Assembly (NCBI GenBank): GCA_013215055.1
Contig: JABSRQ010000038.1
Location: 1-41,710, forward strand
Length of the DNA: 41,710 bases
From: Pseudomonadales bacterium
GTDB lineage: Bacteria; Pseudomonadota; Gammaproteobacteria; Pseudomonadales; DT-91
Reading direction: 5' to 3'
Both the position numbers and the translations under genes were made by a program. Positions 33,620 to 41,710 of this stretch are shown here, in pieces. The notes beneath the pieces are model-generated. The model ran no database searches. It saw only the letters and a list, made by a program, of their open reading frames with translations, and had not been told where the DNA came from. Numbering within the stretch: the first letter of the stretch is position 1; each line of letters opens with the position of its first letter.

Positions 33620-36297
33620 TGAAAAAAACATTAGTTGTGCTGACTTTAGCTGAAACAATGGGTTTTACCGTGGCGTTATTATCCATGCCTGCGGTTTATG
33701 CACAGGACGTGGATTCACTTTTTGACCTGGGATTAGAAGATCTGTTAAAGGTTAAGGTGAATGTTGTCACCGCCCGCAAGCGTCTGGAACTGGAACAGGA
33801 TGTCCCCATTTCCATGACCATTTTTTCTGAAGAAACCTTGCTGCGCTCAGGAATTGAACGGCCCAAGGATTTTATCCGCCTTACCTCTAACGCCTCCATG
33901 GTTAACACCGTCAATTTCGGCGACACCCAGGTAACTATTCGTGGTATTACTTCCACCCGTGATGCCGAAAGCACTTTTGCCCTGGTATTTAATGGGGTGT
34001 TAATTAATAACCCCAACGGTTTTAATCAAGAGCTGTTTGATATTCAAAGTATTGAAGTGCTGAAAGGCCCGCAGGGAGCTCTCTATGGTCGTAATGCCGT
34101 GTCTGGGGCCATCTTGATCAATAGCAAAGAGCCTGGTACGGATTTTGAAGGTTCAGCAAAACTGGGTGTAGGAAAGTATAATTTACAAAAGCTTGCCCTC
34201 TCTTTCAGTGGGCCATTGAGTGAAAATATTCGTGCCAGTATATCCCTGAGTCGCCGCCAAGATGATGGCCAATACAGCAATCAATATAGCGGCAAGGATG
34301 ATGTGGTAGATTTTCTTGAAGAGCAAGGTATGCGTGCGCGTATCATTTGGGAACCCTCGGGAAAATTGACTCTGGATACCACCATAGGTTATCGGCAGGT
34401 GGATGCGGGGGCCATTAATTTTAATGCGGTTTTGGCGTTGCCGGGTGCGGCTAGCAACTTTGCTGATCCAGCTCTCTATAAGGATGTTAATGAGCATGAT
34501 TTTATCTATCGCTTTAATGTGCCCGGAGAAAATGAACAAGAAGATAGCTTCATTTTTTTAAAAGCTGATTATGATGTGGAGTGGGCAATTCTGTCCGCCG
34601 TATTGGCCTATGATAAGCTTGAAGAATATGTGTTGTCAGACGGCACCAGTGCGGCTTTTGGTCTTTATTCATTTGATTTTGGTGCGGCTGTGGGGCCAGG
34701 CTCACCTTTAACCGGACCGACAGTAGGTCTTGCCCAAAATGCTTGCTCGCAGAGTTATCAGCAGTTGTTAGCCGATGGGGCCTATGCCCCAGGAAACAAT
34801 GCCCCGTTTTTTGCTTTTCCTGGTGATGTACCGGGGCAGGCGGTGGATCTTGGTATTGCACCCTTTTATGGATTGAATGCGTTGTTACCACCTTATAGTC
34901 AAAGCACTTGTGATGGTTACCAGTATCAAGCTCGGAATCAGGAAAGTAGCAGCCTGGAAATTCGTATCGCTTCTGAACTGGCGGATGACCTAAAATGGAT
35001 GTCGGGCATTTACGCGGCCCAGATTGAACGTGAGGTGGTTGTTGCCTATGGAGCCGATTTTGGGGATGGTTATTTTGGCCGCCAGCCCTATGTTGCCGGT
35101 CGTACTGATCTGCTGTTCTGGGATAATTTTGATACGGAAGTGATAGCTATCTTTGCCAATGTTGAATTTGACCTCAGTGATGAACACACCCTGTTTATGG
35201 CGGTCCGTTATGATAAAGAATCGCGGAAAGTTTTTAATCAGGTGCCCAATGTCTTGGCCGAGAATACTTTTGGTGGTGGGGGGGTAATTAATCCGGCTTT
35301 TGATGGCACATTAACCGATACCATCCCTGAACGTGGTAGAGAATACAGCCAGTTCCAGCCCAAAGTTAGTTGGCGATGGTCGGTATTGGATGAGGTCTCA
35401 GTTTATGCCAGTTATGGTGTGGGTTTTCGCAGTGGTGGTTTTAATAATTTAGGCAGTGCTGCTCTGGTCGAAGCTAATTTTGGCAGCTTTGGTACTCAGC
35501 CACAAAATCTGCGAGATGAATACGACAAAGAAGTGTCCAGCTCTTATGAACTGGGAGCGAAATCGGAGTGGCTGGAGAATCGCTTACGGATTAATGCGGC
35601 CTTATTCCATACAGAGGTAAAGGATAGCCAGTTTTTCAACTTTATGGCCGGTGGTTTTGGTATTTTGCGGGTGGTCACCAATATTGATGAAGTGATATTG
35701 CAGGGCGGGGAAATTGATTTCAAGACCACACTAACACGTAATCTGTCTTTATATGGTGCGCTGGGTATTGTCAAAAGCGAAATTATTAAAAACCAAAATC
35801 GTCCTTATACAGAAGGCAATAACGCTCCATTAACACCTGATTCGACGGGGAATATAGGCATACAATGGATTAGCCAGGTAATACCGGGTTTGGATTTTGT
35901 CGCTAGATTAGATTGGCGATATGTGGGTAAAACCTGGTTTAGTACGGTACAGAATGATCTGACGGTTAATGCCTTTACCGATGTTTCCGAGACTTACCAG
36001 GCAATAGGAATGGCATTGGGTGATCTTACTCAGACACCCGCGGGCCCGGGGATTCCTGATCAAGGTATTATTGGTTTTGGAACTAGCAGCTTTGATAAAG
36101 GTCAGCGCGATGCCTATAAACTGTTAAATCTACGCTTTAGCTTAGAAGCTAAAAGTTGGACCGTAACGGCATGGGGTGATAACGTACTTAATGAATATTA
36201 TCTGGAAGAAATTATTCCAGCCCCTGAATTCGGTGGATATTTTATTCATCCGGCTAAGGGGAAAAGCTATGGCGTGGATGTGATCTATCGTTTTTAA
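33616..36297 (+). CDS. TonB-dependent outer-membrane receptor, large barrel
   Basis: This 893-residue receptor has a signal peptide ending around AVYA, then SLFDLGLEDLLKVKV at the mature N-terminus and TARKRLELEQDVPISMTIF, the usual start of the plug. QVTIRGITSTRD and IEVLKGPQGALYGRNAVSGAI are plug signatures of the FecA/CirA-like and sphingomonad-type receptors. The barrel runs to the C-terminal YGVDVIYRF with terminal Phe. No canonical TonB box is obvious. It is the receptor type linked in many marine bacteria to uptake of hydrophobic or aromatic compounds and carbohydrates (general knowledge). The ligand is unknown. It overlaps an upstream small frame by four bases and is convergent with the oxidase operon. 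Confidence 0.93.
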   Translation: MMKKTLVVLTLAETMGFTVALLSMPAVYAQDVDSLFDLGLEDLLKVKVNVVTARKRLELEQDVPISMTIFSEETLLRSGIERPKDFIRLTSNASMVNTVNFGDTQVTIRGITSTRDAESTFALVFNGVLINNPNGFNQELFDIQSIEVLKGPQGALYGRNAVSGAILINSKEPGTDFEGSAKLGVGKYNLQKLALSFSGPLSENIRASISLSRRQDDGQYSNQYSGKDDVVDFLEEQGMRARIIWEPSGKLTLDTTIGYRQVDAGAINFNAVLALPGAASNFADPALYKDVNEHDFIYRFNVPGENEQEDSFIFLKADYDVEWAILSAVLAYDKLEEYVLSDGTSAAFGLYSFDFGAAVGPGSPLTGPTVGLAQNACSQSYQQLLADGAYAPGNNAPFFAFPGDVPGQAVDLGIAPFYGLNALLPPYSQSTCDGYQYQARNQESSSLEIRIASELADDLKWMSGIYAAQIEREVVVAYGADFGDGYFGRQPYVAGRTDLLFWDNFDTEVIAIFANVEFDLSDEHTLFMAVRYDKESRKVFNQVPNVLAENTFGGGGVINPAFDGTLTDTIPERGREYSQFQPKVSWRWSVLDEVSVYASYGVGFRSGGFNNLGSAALVEANFGSFGTQPQNLRDEYDKEVSSSYELGAKSEWLENRLRINAALFHTEVKDSQFFNFMAGGFGILRVVTNIDEVILQGGEIDFKTTLTRNLSLYGALGIVKSEIIKNQNRPYTEGNNAPLTPDSTGNIGIQWISQVIPGLDFVARLDWRYVGKTWFSTVQNDLTVNAFTDVSETYQAIGMALGDLTQTPAGPGIPDQGIIGFGTSSFDKGQRDAYKLLNLRFSLEAKSWTVTAWGDNVLNEYYLEEIIPAPEFGGYFIHPAKGKSYGVDVIYRF

Positions 36298-36406
36298 TTC
36301 CGTAAAATGGGCGTTTAGAATGTAAGGGAAATCCCCACCCTATTTCACTTTTTTCACAATACTCATTATGACTTTTATTTAAATTATATGGATGTATATA
36401 GCAAGG

Positions 36407-36736
36407 TTAATGTGCAAAAAAAAGTAGCCGGTTGAGGTGAATGAAATCGGCCTCTATGGCCATCAAGATAATCAGTGATATCAGCAGCGTGGGTACGGCT
36501 ATCAGGCTGCCAATCAAGGCCCATCGCTCCCAGAAAACATGCATAAAAATGCTGACGATCAGGCTGGCTTTTAATAACATAAAGCTGATGATCAACCCCC
36601 AGCGCAGCATGCCCTGCAGTTGCAGATAATCCACCATATAAGAAAATGTGCTGAGAATAAAAAGCGCCAACCATACCTTAAGGTACAGGCTTATTGGTGG
36701 TGGTGTCTGGTGTGTAATGCCTGTACTGCTATTCAT
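36407..36736 (-). CDS. Cytochrome c oxidase subunit IV-type membrane protein
   Basis: The 109-residue protein has three membrane helices at about 17-38, 47-68 and 73-95. LYLKVWLALFILSTFSYMVDY and KASLIVSIFMHVFWERW resemble prokaryotic COX4/CyoD-like subunits, in which the 'FMH' histidine segment is typical. It is the last gene of the oxidase operon, 37 bp after the second subunit III gene. It probably stabilises the complex in the inner membrane and has no catalytic centre. Confidence 0.82.
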   Translation of the reverse strand: MNSSTGITHQTPPPISLYLKVWLALFILSTFSYMVDYLQLQGMLRWGLIISFMLLKASLIVSIFMHVFWERWALIGSLIAVPTLLISLIILMAIEADFIHLNRLLFFAH

Positions 36737-36773
36737 ACTTCACCTGCCTAGCGGCAGCTTTAATGGCATAAAG

Positions 36774-37457
36774 CTACCACAGATAAAAAAGCGCAAAGAT
36801 AAACACCCAGACCAGATCAACAAAATGCCAATACAGGCCGGCTATCTCTACAGCGTTAGCGCTTAAACGATTTTCTGGTTTTTGCCGATGATTGTTAGAC
36901 AATTTTTTTGCCAGCAGCAGCAAATAGATGACGCCGATACTGACATGTAATCCATGAAAACCGGTGATCAGGAAAAAGCAGGCGCCAAACTGACTGGCGC
37001 CCATGGGATTGCTCCACGGCCTGACCCCTTCATGGATTAACTTGCTCCATTCCAGCGCCTGCATGCCAACAAAACTCAAGCCCAATAACGCGGTGGCCAG
37101 TATCAAAAACTGGCTGCGCCTGAGCTTATCCTGAAAGGCATAGTTAACGGCGATGGCCATGGTGCCGCTGCTGGTAATCAGGATAAACGTCATGATGGCG
37201 ATTAATAATAGCGGCACGGTTTGTGTACCGATGGTGAGGGAAAAAACGTCGGCGCTATTGGGCCATTCGGCGGTGGTGGTGATGCGCACACTCATATAGG
37301 AGATCAGCAGACAGCTGAAGACAAAAACATCTCCCAGCAAAAACATCCACATCATCGTCTTGCCCCAGCTCAACTGGAACACACGTTGATCGCCGGAGAA
37401 GTCTGTGCTTATCTCTTGCCAGACGGAGCTATTGGAACTGTTATTTACCGAGGCCAC
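36774..37457 (-). CDS. coxC: Cytochrome c oxidase subunit III-type protein (second copy)
   Basis: The protein has 227 residues starting at a GTG (37457), with GAGGG six bases upstream. It has about five membrane helices. The signature MQALEWSKLIHEG keeps the conserved Glu of subunit III, and FFLITGFHGLHVSIGVIYLL is the family's histidine-containing helix, ending LYWHFVDLVWVFIFALFYLW. Subunit III stabilises turnover and the proton uptake path of haem-copper oxidases. Relatives include NorE-type proteins of nitric oxide reductase clusters. It follows another subunit III-like gene, 41 bp apart. Confidence 0.9.
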   Translation of the reverse strand: MASVNNSSNSSVWQEISTDFSGDQRVFQLSWGKTMMWMFLLGDVFVFSCLLISYMSVRITTTAEWPNSADVFSLTIGTQTVPLLLIAIMTFILITSSGTMAIAVNYAFQDKLRRSQFLILATALLGLSFVGMQALEWSKLIHEGVRPWSNPMGASQFGACFFLITGFHGLHVSIGVIYLLLLAKKLSNNHRQKPENRLSANAVEIAGLYWHFVDLVWVFIFALFYLW

Positions 37458-37498
37458 ACCACACCCTCGCTACTCATTAGTTAATTCTTAGGTCATCG

Positions 37499-38164
37499 CT
37501 ATGTCATTAATAATAAGCTTAATAACATAAGCCATATCAGCAGTAGTCCATGCCAGTAATTGGCACAGAGACGCATTTGATGATGCAGTGCCTGGCGTGT
37601 TTCTGTTGTCTTCCAGCTGTCTGTTTGCCAACAAAGCCGGTAGCAATAACACCAATAGATAACACCACCGATGATATGCAGGGCATGTAAACCCGTGATC
37701 AGATAGAAAAAACTGTTTGCAGGGTTGGCTGCCAGGCTATAGCCCAAGTTCATCAATTGTTGGCACAAGGTTATCTGTGCCACAACAAACATCAAAGCCG
37801 TCATCCCCGCAATTAAATACAGACATTTGATACGTCTCTGTAGCTGTATCTCAACAGCTTGTTTGGACGCTAAGGCTTTGTCCATGCCTGTATAGGCAAT
37901 ATGCAGGATCAAACTGCTAAATATAAGTATAGAGGTGTTTAAAATGAGCCGCCAATGCATAGGCAGATCATTCACGTCGCCATAGGTCATACGCATATTG
38001 TAGGCACCAACAAATAACGCAAAAACAACAAAGATGACGGCCAGAAGCAGACGCAGGCCAAAGAGGTTGATGCTGGCCTGATCTTGAACCATATAGTTGG
38101 CTGATGCCTGGCCATCGTCGGGGTTTAACCAGGGCTTCTCTGCCAGCGTATTAACGAATCTCAT
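37499..38164 (-). CDS. Cytochrome c oxidase subunit III-like protein (first, divergent copy)
   Basis: The protein has 221 residues from the ATG at 38164, with AAGGAA eight bases upstream. A further in-frame ATG lies five codons earlier. It overlaps the end of the subunit I gene by 14 bp. It is polytopic, and SFFYLITGLHALHIIGGVIYWCY and NYWHGLLLIWLMLL are clear subunit III signatures. The conserved Glu of the QxxEW segment is not evident (the matching region reads ITLCQQLMNLG), so it differs from the second copy. Heterodimeric or specialised roles of the two subunit III proteins are inference. Confidence 0.85.
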   Translation of the reverse strand: MRFVNTLAEKPWLNPDDGQASANYMVQDQASINLFGLRLLLAVIFVVFALFVGAYNMRMTYGDVNDLPMHWRLILNTSILIFSSLILHIAYTGMDKALASKQAVEIQLQRRIKCLYLIAGMTALMFVVAQITLCQQLMNLGYSLAANPANSFFYLITGLHALHIIGGVIYWCYCYRLCWQTDSWKTTETRQALHHQMRLCANYWHGLLLIWLMLLSLLLMT

Positions 38165-39887
38165 GGTCTTTTCCTTCATTCATGACTGGCGTATTTTGTG
38201 GAATAAAGTCGCTGCTGTGACCAGGCACATTAAAATCATAGGCCCAGCGATACACGGTGGGCTGTTGTGCGCCCCAGTTGCCATGAGTTGGGGGGATATC
38301 GGGTGTCTGCCATTCCAGACTGGTGGCTCGCCAGGGATTGGCGCTAGCCTTTTCTCCACGGAAAAAACTGTAAATAAGGTTAAACAGGAACAACAGTTGA
38401 AAAAAACCAACAATCAATGCAGCGACGGTGATAAAGGCGTTTAGATCCTGGGCCGAGGGTGGGATAAATGAGTAGTCCTCATAGGCATAATAACGTCGGG
38501 GCATTCCGAGGATGCCCAGATAGTGCATGGGGAAATAGATGGCGTAGCTGCCTATAAAAGTCACCCAGAAATGCCAATGGCCCAGTGTGGTATTCAGCAG
38601 GCGGCCGGTAACCATGGGGTACCAGTGATAGATAGCGCCGAAGACCACCATTACCGGTGCCATACCCATGACCATATGGAAATGGGCCACCACAAAATAG
38701 GTGTCTGACAAGGGTAAATCGACGATAACATTACCGAGGAATAAACCGGTGAGACCGCCTATCAGAAAGGTGGAGATAAAGGCGACACTGAATAACATGG
38801 GCAGGGTGAGATGGATATCACCCTGCCACAGGGTCAAGGTCCAGTTATAGACCTTGATGGCGGTGGGCACGGCGATGATTAATGTGGTGGTGGCGAAGAA
38901 GAAACCAAACAGCGGATTCATGCCCGAGACATACATATGATGGGCCCAAACGATAAAGCTTAAGGCGGCGATGGAGACAATGGCCCAGACCATCATGCGA
39001 TAACCAAAGATACCCTTGCGCGCATGGCAGCTGATTAGGTCGGAGACGATGCCAAAAGCGGGCAGGGCTACGATATAAACTTCGGGATGACCAAAAAACC
39101 AGAACAGGTGTTGAAACAATATCGGGCTGCCACCCGAGTATCCGGGATCCTGGCCCATGGATATGATGGCGGGCATAAAAAAACTGCTGCCCAAAATTTT
39201 ATCCGATAACATCATCAGGCCGCTGACAAACAGGGCTGGAAAGGCCAGCAGCGCCATCAGGGATGCGATAAATATGCCCCACACGGTTAATGGCATGCGC
39301 ATCAGTGTCATGCCGCGTGTTCTGGCCTGTAATACCGTGGTCACATAGTTGAGGCCACCCATGGTTGCGGCGATAACAAAGGTCACCAAGGAGACCAGCA
39401 TAAAGATGATGCCCCAATCGGATCCCGGGGTGCCGGGCAAGATGGCCTGTGGCGGATAGAGGGTCCAGCCAGCGCCTGTGCTACCACCGGGCACAAAAAA
39501 TCCGCAGACCAGAATGATGACCGCCAATAGATAAAGCCAGTAGGACAGCATGTTTAAAAACGGGAATACCATGTCTCTGGCACCAATCATCAGCGGAATC
39601 AGATAATTGCCAAAACCGCCTAAAAACATGGCGGTAAGCAGGTAGATCACCATGATCATGCCGTGCATGGTCAGGAACTGATAGTAGGCATTGGCATCGA
39701 TGAATTCCAGCGCACCGGGGAAACCTATCTGTATACGCATCAACCAGGATAACACCAGAGCTACCAGGCCTATGGCCAGGGATGTGATGAAGTATTGTAT
39801 GGCGATTACCTTGTGATCCTGACTCCAGATATACTTCCACCAGAAACTCTGCGGTCCATATGTGCTGTGTGTGTCCGGGGCTGTCAT
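38151..39887 (-). CDS. coxA: Cytochrome c oxidase subunit I (A-type haem-copper oxidase)
   Basis: This is a complete 578-residue subunit with twelve expected helices. Ligands and channels are visible: H75 (low-spin haem), FGHPEVY with H267 and cross-linked Y271 and gating E269, H316 and H317 for CuB, AHFHMVMG with H402 and H404 for the haems, the K-channel Lys K345 in TAIKVYNW, and D104 in the D-channel loop GARDMVFP. HPEVY with Glu classes it as type A1. It reduces O2 to water and pumps protons across the inner membrane. Its ATG overlaps the coxB stop (ATGA type), giving tight coupling, and coxC follows with overlap. Haem-A synthesis and copper-assembly genes are not in the window. Confidence 0.97.
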   Translation of the reverse strand: MTAPDTHSTYGPQSFWWKYIWSQDHKVIAIQYFITSLAIGLVALVLSWLMRIQIGFPGALEFIDANAYYQFLTMHGMIMVIYLLTAMFLGGFGNYLIPLMIGARDMVFPFLNMLSYWLYLLAVIILVCGFFVPGGSTGAGWTLYPPQAILPGTPGSDWGIIFMLVSLVTFVIAATMGGLNYVTTVLQARTRGMTLMRMPLTVWGIFIASLMALLAFPALFVSGLMMLSDKILGSSFFMPAIISMGQDPGYSGGSPILFQHLFWFFGHPEVYIVALPAFGIVSDLISCHARKGIFGYRMMVWAIVSIAALSFIVWAHHMYVSGMNPLFGFFFATTTLIIAVPTAIKVYNWTLTLWQGDIHLTLPMLFSVAFISTFLIGGLTGLFLGNVIVDLPLSDTYFVVAHFHMVMGMAPVMVVFGAIYHWYPMVTGRLLNTTLGHWHFWVTFIGSYAIYFPMHYLGILGMPRRYYAYEDYSFIPPSAQDLNAFITVAALIVGFFQLLFLFNLIYSFFRGEKASANPWRATSLEWQTPDIPPTHGNWGAQQPTVYRWAYDFNVPGHSSDFIPQNTPVMNEGKDHEIR

Positions 39888-41029
39888 GGCACCTCCTTGT
39901 CCTGCTGAATATCTGATTTATCGCTAAGGGATTTTATATAGGCGATGATGGCGGTTAATTGTTTTTCATCCAGTGGCATGGCGGGCATGATGGCGGCAAA
40001 ACCTGTGACAATCTGTGTATTGGGGGCGGTGATAGCGCGTTTGAGATAGTCGTCGTCCACCTGCACAACCTCTCCTGTTGTCAGTTCTTCCTGTTTGCCA
40101 TAGAGATTCAGCCAACCGGGGCCTACTGATGCGGATCCATCCACACTGTGGCAGGCCAAACAACCTTGTTGTTGGGCCAGTTCTTTACCTTGCTCTACTT
40201 GATTCAGGCTACGGCTTTGCTGGTTTAATAGCCGCTGGAAGGTAGGCTGTGTAGCCAGCCAGCTTTGATAGTTATCCGGTGACGTGATGGTGATTTTAGA
40301 GCGCATATTGTAATGGCCTACGCCACATAACTCGGCACACAAAACATCAAAGCTGCCGGTGCGGGTAGGAGTAAACCAGAAACTGGAAACCAGCCCAGGT
40401 ACCAGATCCATCTTTACCCGAAACTCGGGTACATAAAAATCATGTAACACATCTTTGCTGCGCAGAAAGACTTGCACGGTTTCATGCACCGGCAGCATCA
40501 GCGGGCCGTTGAGAATCAGAATATCGTCCAGCGCATGTTTATCTTGGCTATCCAGCCCTAAAGGATTTTTTGCGTTTATGAGGCTGATATCGGATTTGCC
40601 TAATTGTCCGTCCTTACCCGGTAAACGATAGCTCCACTGCCATTGCTGGCCCACGACTTCTATAGGGCTGGCTTCTTTCGGTACGGTAACAAAGTCGGAG
40701 TAGACCCATAGCCCGGGTGCCAACATGGCCGAGATGCCTACGGTGGTGAACAGCGTTAAGGCCCATTCCAGTTTCTTGTTTTCAGGCTGAAAGGCGGCAC
40801 GCTGATCATCGGATTTATGGCGAAAGCGCCACAGGCAGTAGGCGATAAACAGGTTGATGGTGATAAAGAAGAAGGACGTAATCACCAGGGTTGCGATTAA
40901 CATCGCATCGATCTCGCCCCAGTTACTGGCAGGTTCCGTTAACCACCATGGGCTTAACCAGTGAAAGATCACGGTCGCGACAACAATAAGAACTAAAACA
41001 AGTGCAATTTCCATATGCTTATTAGTCAT
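39884..41029 (-). CDS. coxB: Cytochrome c oxidase subunit II with fused cytochrome c domain (caa3-type)
   Basis: The 381-residue protein has two N-terminal membrane helices (about 7-28 and 44-66), then a cupredoxin domain. The CuA site is complete: H196, C231, E233, C235, H239 and M242 in CAELCGVGHYNM, with the aromatic electron-entry patch QQWQWSY at 128-134. The C-terminal domain carries CLACH (haem-binding C290/C293/H294), with a likely Met ligand in IMPAMP near 348-351, so electrons can enter via a covalently attached haem c. It is the first gene of the operon. There is no strong ribosome site at the first ATG, and Met6 is an alternative start. It faces the periplasm. Confidence 0.95.
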   Translation of the reverse strand: MTNKHMEIALVLVLIVVATVIFHWLSPWWLTEPASNWGEIDAMLIATLVITSFFFITINLFIAYCLWRFRHKSDDQRAAFQPENKKLEWALTLFTTVGISAMLAPGLWVYSDFVTVPKEASPIEVVGQQWQWSYRLPGKDGQLGKSDISLINAKNPLGLDSQDKHALDDILILNGPLMLPVHETVQVFLRSKDVLHDFYVPEFRVKMDLVPGLVSSFWFTPTRTGSFDVLCAELCGVGHYNMRSKITITSPDNYQSWLATQPTFQRLLNQQSRSLNQVEQGKELAQQQGCLACHSVDGSASVGPGWLNLYGKQEELTTGEVVQVDDDYLKRAITAPNTQIVTGFAAIMPAMPLDEKQLTAIIAYIKSLSDKSDIQQDKEVP

Positions 41030-41141
41030 GCGTAGGGGTATGTTAAAAGTAGACGGTATTTCTAGGCTTCTCTAGTTTTGAGTAGGTGATGAGTTAAATG
41101 ATTTTATCGCTCTGTGCCGCGCCCATAGAGCCAGCTTTAGC

Positions 41142-41202
41142 GCAGCTTACAATTAGCTGCACGGAGGGTTTATTCCGTCAGCCTGCCTACGATGTGTCGT
41201 AG
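41142..41202 (-). repeat. Two stem-loops upstream of the oxidase operon
   Basis: GCAGCT (41142-41147) pairs with AGCTGC (41155-41160), and CTACGA (41187-41192) pairs with TCGTAG (41197-41202). Neither has a T-run. They lie in the 201-bp gap between the DUF1269-like gene and coxB, and may be weak terminators or regulatory stems. Confidence 0.35.
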
Positions 41203-41230
41203 ACAAGAGGTGATGTATACGCTACTGGCT

Positions 41231-41710
41231 TTAGACCATAGCCAAATGAGGATGATGAGACTGGGTACGGTATAAGTCCTGGCCCTGCCTCTGATCATAA
41301 TTGACGATCAGTGCATGTTCGCCGTGATGTACTCGGTCTTCCAGTTTGGCGAACTGGCTATTTTCATGCTGTATGCCCCACAAACCACCTTCCCAGGTGG
41401 ATATGCCTATCGCAATCAATGCAAGAAATATAACCGGCGCCCAGCCTGCGGCAAGATGCAGGCTAAACAGATTGGCCGACAACAATATCGTCGCCGATAA
41501 GAGCAAGCCTACTGCGAGCCCCTTAAATGTAGCGTGAATAATATTGGTTTTCATAAATGAATTGATGCCATGTAGATGGTGTTGGGTAACACCGGCATCG
41601 TCATCACTCAATATATGCACTTGATTATCGTGAAAGCCTGCGGCCAGTAGCTCCTGTTGCACGGCTTCAAGTTCGTCCAGATCGTTACAGAAATAATACT
41701 GCGTTTTCAT
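41231..41710 (-). CDS. DUF1269-like small membrane protein (start at window edge)
   Basis: The frame opens with an ATG at the last bases of the window. MKTQYYFCNDLDELEAVQQELLAAG is typical of the start of DUF1269-like proteins, so the 159-residue protein is probably complete, though upstream signals are out of view. The pattern is an N-terminal ferredoxin-like fold with HILSDDDAG, a membrane hairpin at about 63-105 (GLAVGLLLSATILL and PVIFLALIAIGIS), and a His/Gln-rich tail. The family is found near stress and respiratory genes in proteobacteria. Its function is unknown. It lies upstream of the caa3 oxidase genes, same strand. Confidence 0.7.
   Translation of the reverse strand: MKTQYYFCNDLDELEAVQQELLAAGFHDNQVHILSDDDAGVTQHHLHGINSFMKTNIIHATFKGLAVGLLLSATILLSANLFSLHLAAGWAPVIFLALIAIGISTWEGGLWGIQHENSQFAKLEDRVHHGEHALIVNYDQRQGQDLYRTQSHHPHLAMV

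Noticed and set aside
36384..36674. 96-codon minus-strand frame overlapping the subunit IV gene
   Set aside because: The overlapping frame 36407-36736 has proper membrane helices, an ATG and operon fit, so the other is a shadow.

Overview
The window looks like chromosomal DNA of a free-living, probably marine, gammaproteobacterium (inference). Support comes from two TonB-dependent receptors, BvgS-like and 7TMR-DISM hybrid histidine kinases, a wax-ester synthase, DUF3087 and DUF1269-type proteins, lipobox lipoproteins and a caa3-type cytochrome oxidase. I see no rRNA, tRNA, CRISPR array, insertion sequence or phage structural gene.

Layout. (1) 1-4195: a compact group with a sterol theme. An Erg6-like sterol C-24 methyltransferase (cut by the left edge) diverges from a TetR regulator, a steroid 5-alpha-reductase (SRD5A-type) membrane enzyme and a cytochrome P450. 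A 20-bp inverted repeat lies in the divergent promoter region and an 11-bp stem overlaps the P450 start region. (2) 4388-8418: a large ImpA/M60-like lipoprotein metalloprotease with calcium-type repeats and a ricin-like lectin tail, convergent with a GH25 muramidase. (3) 8655-9721: a cold-shock protein with promoter, long leader and strong terminator, then a DUF3087 membrane protein. (4) 10009-12968: a 7TMR-DISM hybrid histidine kinase followed by a single-domain globin. (5) 13072-18264: a lipid module made of an HSL-type esterase, WS/DGAT, fatty acyl-CoA synthetase and a PlsC-like acyltransferase lacking the canonical Asp. A perfect 16-bp palindrome separates the last two, divergent genes. 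(6) 18728-25077: a 1333-residue BvgS-like sensor with three periplasmic binding domains and two receivers, then a TonB-dependent receptor and a candidate structured small RNA. (7) 25562-30170: an M43-type lipoprotein protease, then a TetR regulator divergent from a sterol desaturase/fatty-acid hydroxylase family membrane enzyme, then a YhbW-like flavin oxidoreductase. (8) 30231-32928: small unknown genes and a GST plus indoleamine 2,3-dioxygenase-like operon. (9) 33464-36297: a short membrane or secreted peptide gene overlapping a second TonB-dependent receptor. (10) 36407-41029: a coxB-coxA-coxC-coxC'-coxD operon for a caa3-type oxidase, preceded by a DUF1269-like membrane protein at the right edge.

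How it fits together. The likely common thread is handling of hydrophobic substrates. Sterol-type tailoring enzymes, TetR-controlled membrane oxygenases, acyl activation and esterification and TonB-dependent uptake sit close together, alongside secreted hydrolases and respiratory and sensory genes. The most unusual element is the left-hand group, in which three enzymes of typically eukaryotic sterol/steroid families are arranged around one TetR regulator. Its true substrate is not shown by the sequence. No squalene epoxidase or oxidosqualene cyclase is present in the window, so either these lie elsewhere or the substrate is imported.
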